Below, piece by piece: positions 59,641-64,000 of a stretch of 64,000 bases of DNA (the stretch's first letter is position 1; every line of letters starts with the position of its first letter). The DNA is taken from positions 7,940,546 to 8,004,545 of the forward strand of contig NZ_CP032157.1 in NCBI RefSeq assembly GCF_003555545.1, written 5' to 3'. The notes beneath the pieces were generated by a model. The model did not search any database. It had not been told where the DNA came from and saw nothing but the letters and a program-made list of their open reading frames with translations. A program made the position numbers and the translations under genes. This DNA comes from Paraflavitalea soli (GTDB lineage Bacteria; Bacteroidota; Bacteroidia; Chitinophagales; Chitinophagaceae).

Positions 59641-59958
59641 TTAGAAGAATATAGCAGATTATAAAAAGCAGTCGATACACAATGGCCGATACCCACATAC
59701 CTTAGTGCTGTACCGAATGCAGTATCCTAAGCCTCCGTAATTTCCTCATTTGTATTTCGGAATTCCGACATCTGCAACTTAGTTGTTATAATAATAGTTT
59801 AACGTTTTCTTTTTCGTACTAACTTACAAGCATAGTTGGTTTCTATTCTTTCCCCCTAACGTTCCTGATTTTTTGGTAGCAACTCTCCCGCAACATTGTG
59901 TGTAGTTACTCTGCATACTGTCATTCTATTTTTTGTTAACCAAAAAAAGCAAAAGCAC
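59641..59958. other. Spacer without recognised feature
   Basis: About 320 bp, A+T-rich in its second half. A promoter for the M57 gene is expected; no exact -7 box is visible. Confidence 0.45.
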
Positions 59959-60765
59959 ATGAGAAGTCTTCTAAAAGTGGCAGCCGTATTTGCCCTGCTC
60001 ACAGTCGTATTTTTTTCCTGTAAGAAAGATGCTAAGGAACAAGCTCCCGTACAAGAGGAGATCTCCAAACAAGTATTGGACAAGATCTATGCCCTGGGTT
60101 TTGGTACCCAAAACGTGTCCAGGCACCCCGAAGGTTACCTGGTGGAAGGGGATATCGTTATTACCGAGGATGACCTGTCTCAGACTCCCGACCGCAAGTT
60201 GATCCGCGTAGGCGATGAAGAACAATACCGTACCACCAATACGGTAACTGGTTTGCCGCGGAACATCACTATCCGCGTCAATTCTTCCCTGCCCGCCAGG
60301 TACATTACCGCTACCGACGCTGCCATTGCCCGGTACAATGCCCAGGCCTTGCGCATTACTTTTTCAAGGGTTACCTCCGGCGGCAACATCGTGATCAACC
60401 CCGCTCCCTCAGGAGCAGGTTACCTGGCTTCTGCCGGTTTCCCCACTTCCAGCGGTAATCCTTACAACTCTGTATTGGTCAACAGGAGTTACCTCGACAC
60501 CTGGAACATCAATACCGTTACTTCCATCATCGCCCATGAAGTAGGCCATTGTATTGGTTTCCGTCATACCGACTATGCCAACCGCGCTTATAGTTGCGGC
60601 GGATCGGCCGTTAATGAAGGTCAGGCAGGCGTTGGCGCTATCCTGATCCCCGGAACACCTTCTACCAATGCCGTAGCCGGCTCCTGGATGCTGGCCTGCA
60701 TCGGTAATGGCGTAAACCGTCCATTCATCAGCAGTGATATTACTGCCCTGAATTACATCTATTAA
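59959..60765 (+). CDS. M57-like zinc metalloprotease lipoprotein
   Basis: The 268-residue protein has a lipoprotein signal (FALLTVVFFSC, Cys21) and the metzincin-type motif HEVGHCIGFRHTD (193-205: His193, Glu194, His197, His203). Upstream are RNITIRVNSSLPARY and ITFSRVTSGGNIVINPAP, typical of Bacteroidota M57 (dual-action HEIGH) peptidases. It probably acts at the cell surface or is released. ATG 59959 is chosen because it precedes the lipobox; the frame is open to 59896. A hairpin repeat and a terminator follow. Confidence 0.9.
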   Translation: MRSLLKVAAVFALLTVVFFSCKKDAKEQAPVQEEISKQVLDKIYALGFGTQNVSRHPEGYLVEGDIVITEDDLSQTPDRKLIRVGDEEQYRTTNTVTGLPRNITIRVNSSLPARYITATDAAIARYNAQALRITFSRVTSGGNIVINPAPSGAGYLASAGFPTSSGNPYNSVLVNRSYLDTWNINTVTSIIAHEVGHCIGFRHTDYANRAYSCGGSAVNEGQAGVGAILIPGTPSTNAVAGSWMLACIGNGVNRPFISSDITALNYIY

Positions 60766-60786
60766 TTCGGACTGAGTTTCTCCGAA

Positions 60787-60817
60787 GAGTGGGTCGCCCT
60801 TCAAGGGCGGCTCACCC
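60787..60817. repeat. GGGTG hairpin, copy 6
   Basis: GAGTGGGTCGCCCTT, one base, AAGGGCGGCTCACCC; one arm base differs (A). It lies 22 bp past the M57 stop. Confidence 0.85.
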
Positions 60818-60895
60818 TGATCTAAGGAGTACGCCGATGCCCTTCGGCACACTCAGCACCATCATCTAATCCCCGTATGTGGGGCGACTACACAA

Positions 60896-60927
60896 AAGCC
60901 GGTAAGTTTAATTGCCGGCTTTTTTTA
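60896..60927 (+). terminator. Rho-independent terminator
   Basis: AAAGCCGG-taagtttaattg-CCGGCTTT and TTTTT; eight pairs. It should end the M57 transcript. Confidence 0.8.
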
Positions 60928-61023
60928 TGATTATACTTTGTTAAGGATTACTGTATTAACAAATTGTCAATAGAATGGGGCATATGCTTTGGAATAATAT
61001 ACACAGAACCAAATCAAAAGATT

Positions 61024-61515
61024 ATGAAACGAATAGGTGTAGTATTATTACTGGCAACAGGATGCTCCCTCGCCGTGATGCAGGCCAGCGCACAGGTAAG
61101 CGTAAGTGTGAATATCGGCACACAGCCACAATGGGGTCCCGTAGGCTACGACCGGGCCGACTATTATTACCTGCCCGATGTGGAAGCTTATTATTACGTA
61201 CCCCGCCAGCAGTTCATTTACCTCGATGCCGGCCGCTGGGTATTTGCTGCCAGCCTTCCCGGAAGGTACCGTGGGTACGATCTCTACGGTGGATACAAAG
61301 TAGTGATCAATGAACCCAGGCCTTACGATCACTTTTATGATCACCGCAACAGGTATGCCCGTTACAGGGGATGGCGCGGCCGCCAGGATTGCATCCGCGA
61401 CTATCACCGGCCCAGGTATGATAATGACCGCGACTACCGTCGCGACCGGGATCGTGGCCATGGACACGGCCGCGGACATGGAAGAGGTCGCGGACATGAC
61501 AGAGATTGGGACTAA
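61024..61515 (+). CDS. Secreted Tyr-rich protein, tandem paralogue 1 (Arg/Asp/His-rich tail)
   Basis: The 163-residue protein has a signal peptide (1-24) and a conserved core: VNIGTQPQWGPVGYDRADYY, YLPDVEAYYYVPRQQFIYLD, GRWVFAASLPGRYRGYDLYG and GYKVVINEPRPYDHFYDH. The tail is a low-complexity run of Arg, Asp, His and Gly (RDRGHGHGRGHGRGRGHD). The core is shared with the next gene. Function unknown; an envelope or matrix role is possible. ATG 61024 precedes the signal peptide. Confidence 0.75.
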   Translation: MKRIGVVLLLATGCSLAVMQASAQVSVSVNIGTQPQWGPVGYDRADYYYLPDVEAYYYVPRQQFIYLDAGRWVFAASLPGRYRGYDLYGGYKVVINEPRPYDHFYDHRNRYARYRGWRGRQDCIRDYHRPRYDNDRDYRRDRDRGHGHGRGHGRGRGHDRDWD

Positions 61516-61546
61516 TACAATACAACAGTCTGCCATACAGCCCTGA

Positions 61547-61565
61547 GCGATCAGGGCTTTTTTAT
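61547..61565 (+). terminator. Terminator between the tandem paralogues
   Basis: GCCCTGAgcgaTCAGGGC (61541-61558) followed by TTTTTTAT. Confidence 0.75.
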
Positions 61566-61697
61566 GTGTAACAAGGCCCGCAAATAAAGCGTAGTGAAAT
61601 CACTAATCTAAGTTATCTCCTGCATTATCAATCTTTTGACATCGCTCTCATAAAAGGGCACACCGTTTGAATAAGAGAAGGCGAAAACACTTTGTAT

Positions 61698-62204
61698 ATG
61701 AAACGATTAATGTCAGCATTACTGCTCATAGCCGGATTGCTGCTATCTGGCCGGCAAACCCACGCCCAGGTAAATGTAAATATCAATCTCGGCACACAGC
61801 CCTTATGGGGCCCCGTAGGGTATGATGAAGTAGAATACTATTACCTGCCCGATGTGGAAGCCTATTATTATGTACCGCGCCACCAATTTGTTTATTTAAA
61901 TGGTGGTAAATGGATATTTGCTACCAGCCTCCCTGCACGGTACCGGACCTATGACCTCTATTCAGGATATAAGGTGGTGATCAATGAACCAAAGCCCTAT
62001 ATTCACTTTACCGACCATAAGGTGAAATACGCAAAATACAAAGGCGTACATGGAAAACAAGTGGTTATACGGGATAGCCGTGATCCTAAGTATTACGTGG
62101 TAAAAGGTCATCCCGGAAATAGCAACAAAGGTAATGGTCCTAATAAGGGAAAGGGAAATGGAAAGGGCAACGGTAATGGAAAAGGTAAAGGGAAAAATAA
62201 ATAA
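61698..62204 (+). CDS. Secreted Tyr-rich protein, tandem paralogue 2 (Gly/Asn/Lys-rich tail)
   Basis: The 168-residue protein repeats the core of the gene at 61024 (VNINLGTQPLWGPVGYDEVE, YYLPDVEAYYYVPRHQFVYL, GYKVVINEPKPYIHF) after a signal peptide (1-26). Its tail is a Gly/Asn/Lys run (NGKGNGNGKGKGKNK) in place of the Arg/Asp/His tail of the sister protein, so charge is kept positive but composition changed. Its terminator-separated position shows independent transcription. Function unknown. Confidence 0.75.
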   Translation: MKRLMSALLLIAGLLLSGRQTHAQVNVNINLGTQPLWGPVGYDEVEYYYLPDVEAYYYVPRHQFVYLNGGKWIFATSLPARYRTYDLYSGYKVVINEPKPYIHFTDHKVKYAKYKGVHGKQVVIRDSRDPKYYVVKGHPGNSNKGNGPNKGKGNGKGNGNGKGKGKNK

Positions 62205-62225
62205 ATAAGAGCAACGCCTGGAACA

Positions 62226-63707
62226 TCAATGATCGATCCTGATCAATTGATTATTACCGGGCGGGTAGGTTTTCAATACTTCATACCGCAGCCCCAGTTG
62301 CTGCAGGCATTGCAATGTCACCGGGAAAGCCGTGATCACATAATCACTGCGTTGCAATGCTTCCCGCAAGGCAGGGGCCGCAACGTCCGGGTTTTGGTCT
62401 GGCAGGTTACCCGGCATGGATTGAAACCTTTCATCAATAAGGCTGTAATAGTTGATATGCACACCTCCCAGCGAAAAGCCCAGGGAAGCATGTTGCGGCT
62501 GCTGCGCATACAGGTCGTACAAGGCCTGCCGGCTGTTCGCTTGCAATGACCATTCAAAGCAGAAAGCCCTGTCGGCCCGCGTATAAAAATGGGCTCCCAT
62601 GATCAGTGCAACCACCACCGCTATGCCCCTGCCTGCCCACCGCGTACTATTGACTGCCGGCACCCATTCACTGCCGGCCACACAAAGCAATAAAATGCCC
62701 GGTACATACCATTGCAGCGCCGTACGTCCCAATAGATACGGGTTATTGAGCACCAGGTGAAACACCATGTTCAGGACCACGATGCCTGCAAAAAGAATAG
62801 CTAGTATAAAGCCTGTGCTGATCTTTTTATGGCGCAGGGCCTGCCAGCCATACCACCCGCTCACTACCAGCAGCAGGAAGAAAGAACAATACGTAAGCGC
62901 CGGCAACAGATCACCATAAGCGGCGCCATAAAGACTGCCTTCCCACACCGAGCCCATTAGCGAAGCGATCAGTTGGTCATCACCGCCAAAGCCGAGGTCC
63001 TTGCCGTAATATTTGATGAACAGCAGATCAGCCACCGTACCCAGCAACAGCAAGCCATACAATACCAGTATCCGGATGAGCCCTTTGCTCACCGGCTGGC
63101 GACGCATAAGCGAAGTAATGAATACACAACCACAAAAGCCTGCCATACCGATCGCCGTATAGAAATAACTAAGGTTGGCGGCGATCATCAGTGCATTCAT
63201 CAGCCACACCATCAGCCAGCTTCGGTAATGGAATGCCGGGGCCTGCGCTGCTTTGATAAAATAATAAAGACTCCAGGCCTGGAACGTCATGGCCAGTCCA
63301 TAACCACGCGCCAGCGAAAAGAAATCCAGCACATAGGGGTTCAGCAATACCAATGCCCAAAAAATAATGGCCCCGGCCCTTGCTTTGATCAAATTGCCCA
63401 GCCGGTACAAGGCCCAGGCAAAGAAGGGAAAGGCCAGTACCGAATGAAGCCGTACCCAGCCAGGCCCATCACCAAACAGGTCATTGAATAGCTCCATAAA
63501 GAAACTATTCAACCAATGGTTATTGGCAGTGCCAAACAGCGCAATGAAATAATTCGTTTTGATCAGCCGGAAAGAATACGCTTCATCATGCGTCATGTCC
63601 ATGCCAAAAGCATGTACCCACACAAACCCCCATAGCACCACCGTTACCAATACATACAGCAGGAGAGACAGTTGTTGTGGACCCGTAAGTGAGCGGAAGC
63701 GTACCAT
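62226..63707 (-). CDS. Multi-pass membrane glycosyltransferase-like protein (GT39/ArnT-like)
   Basis: The 493-residue protein has about eleven membrane helices from residue 15 to 385 and a short periplasmic C-terminal part. After the first helix it reads HAFGMDMTHDEAYSFRLIKT: the Asp-Glu pair in the first loop is the catalytic-type signature of PMT/ArnT glycosyltransferases. FFSLARGYGLAM and NPYVLDFFSLARGYG match this group. It should move a sugar from a lipid carrier; acceptor unknown. ATG 63707 is preferred; 20 nt upstream lies a 17-bp perfect hairpin. Confidence 0.8.
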   Translation of the reverse strand: MVRFRSLTGPQQLSLLLYVLVTVVLWGFVWVHAFGMDMTHDEAYSFRLIKTNYFIALFGTANNHWLNSFFMELFNDLFGDGPGWVRLHSVLAFPFFAWALYRLGNLIKARAGAIIFWALVLLNPYVLDFFSLARGYGLAMTFQAWSLYYFIKAAQAPAFHYRSWLMVWLMNALMIAANLSYFYTAIGMAGFCGCVFITSLMRRQPVSKGLIRILVLYGLLLLGTVADLLFIKYYGKDLGFGGDDQLIASLMGSVWEGSLYGAAYGDLLPALTYCSFFLLLVVSGWYGWQALRHKKISTGFILAILFAGIVVLNMVFHLVLNNPYLLGRTALQWYVPGILLLCVAGSEWVPAVNSTRWAGRGIAVVVALIMGAHFYTRADRAFCFEWSLQANSRQALYDLYAQQPQHASLGFSLGGVHINYYSLIDERFQSMPGNLPDQNPDVAAPALREALQRSDYVITAFPVTLQCLQQLGLRYEVLKTYPPGNNQLIRIDH

Positions 63708-63726
63708 GGATCGGAAAAATACAAAA

Positions 63727-63775
63727 AAGAGGTGACACCTTTCCTTTTCGATGCAAACGAAAGGTGTCACCTCTT
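63727..63775. repeat. Perfect 17-bp inverted repeat before the glycosyltransferase gene
   Basis: AAGAGGTGACACCTTTC (63727-63743) and GAAAGGTGTCACCTCTT (63759-63775) are exact complements with a 15-nt loop. Each arm also contains a shorter palindrome (GGTGaCACC). On the minus strand the hairpin is followed by TTTTTTGTATTTTTCC, so it may terminate the aldolase transcript; it may instead sit in the leader of the downstream gene. Confidence 0.85.
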
Positions 63776-63780
63776 GTACT

Positions 63781-63823
63781 GTTTAAGGGTGGGTCGCCTT
63801 TCAAAGGCGGCTCACCCTTAAAC
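63781..63823. repeat. GGGTG hairpin, copy 7 with extended arms
   Basis: GTTTAAGGGTGGGTCGCCTTT, one base, AAAGGCGGCTCACCC TTAAAC. The inner stem GCCTTT/AAAGGC is a compensatory variant, and the outer arms are extended by six perfect pairs. Confidence 0.85.
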
Positions 63824-63832
63824 TTCATTAGA

Positions 63833-64000
63833 TTAAGCTACCGTAATATCTTTATCCAGATACACATCCTGCGTAGCGTTCAGGAGCGCCACCCCTTCAT
63901 TGAAGGGTCGCTGGAAAGCTTTCCGTCCCAGGATCAACCCCATGCCACCGGCCCGTTTATTGATCACTGCCGTGTACACAGAATCCTGCAGGTCACTCGC
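63833..64000 (-). CDS. fbaB: Class I fructose-bisphosphate aldolase (FbaB/DhnA type), C-terminal end
   Basis: Reading from the right edge, 55 residues are visible: [54 protein letters not shown], stop TAA at 63833. This is the C-terminus of FbaB-type aldolases, which split fructose-1,6-bisphosphate through a Schiff base; the catalytic Lys lies outside the window. The stop is 10 bp before the extended hairpin copy 7. Confidence 0.88.
   Translation of the reverse strand, partial: ASDLQDSVYTAVINKRAGGMGLILGRKAFQRPFNEGVALLNATQDVYLDKDITVA

Noticed and set aside
1-64000. tRNA or rRNA genes
   Set aside because: I looked for T-loop-like GTTCGA segments; those present belong to the GTCATTTCGAACG repeats and have no cloverleaf around them.

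Overview
The window comes from a member of the Bacteroidota, most likely a Chitinophagaceae-type bacterium. The evidence is the promoter -7 boxes of the form TAnnTTTG in front of many genes, almost no Shine-Dalgarno sites, and a typical gene set: PafA alkaline phosphatase, a 7TM-DISM histidine kinase, a serine-palmitoyltransferase-like enzyme, WG-repeat protein, RhuM, M16 and M57 peptidases, DUF4097-like adhesin. No species is claimed. No tRNA, rRNA or CRISPR array was seen.

Layout. 0-8 kb: end of an SPFH protein, an exbB-exbD pair, a DprE1-like oxidase, prmC, ribD-yigZ and a 3-hydroxyacyl-CoA dehydrogenase. 8-13.5 kb: small membrane proteins and a duplicated metallophosphoesterase flanking a RhuM gene and a WG-repeat protein. 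13.5-20.2 kb: an A+T-rich island with an HNH nuclease fused to a DGQHK (DndB/ParB-like) domain, a truncated IS66 transposase, a third decayed metallophosphoesterase fragment, a nuclease-methyltransferase pair and a MazG-like hydrolase. 20.2-22 kb: large RNA-like structures, a lone XRE regulator and paired inverted repeats. 22-31 kb: accessory region with three paralogous proteins of unknown function, a small membrane protein, a 44-bp palindrome, and several families of spaced motifs. 31-64 kb: mainly core genes: mrp, GDPD, SDR, kynU, pyrF, an ECF sigma/anti-sigma/DUF4097 operon, glutaryl-CoA-type dehydrogenase, aroK, histidine kinase, ftsK, lolA, ubiX, thioredoxin lipoprotein, SPT, pafA, M16 and M57 proteases, two tandem secreted paralogues, a glycosyltransferase and the end of a class I aldolase.

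The most striking property is the intergenic DNA. It holds many repeat families: (i) at least five unrelated sequences that all repeat with a 7-bp period; (ii) seven copies of a GGGTG...CACCC hairpin with compensatory changes; (iii) four copies of a roughly 100-bp two-hairpin element whose first stem differs in each copy but still pairs; (iv) GTCATTTCGAACG units, some tandem with 31, 73 and 134-bp periods. One 7-bp repeat has entered the prmC reading frame. In the accessory region a bipartite motif TATGGAA-N14-CATCT occurs four times with an invariant spacer. The structured-RNA candidates and repeat families are the best candidates for something undescribed; the HNH-DGQHK fusion is the best candidate for an unusual defence gene.
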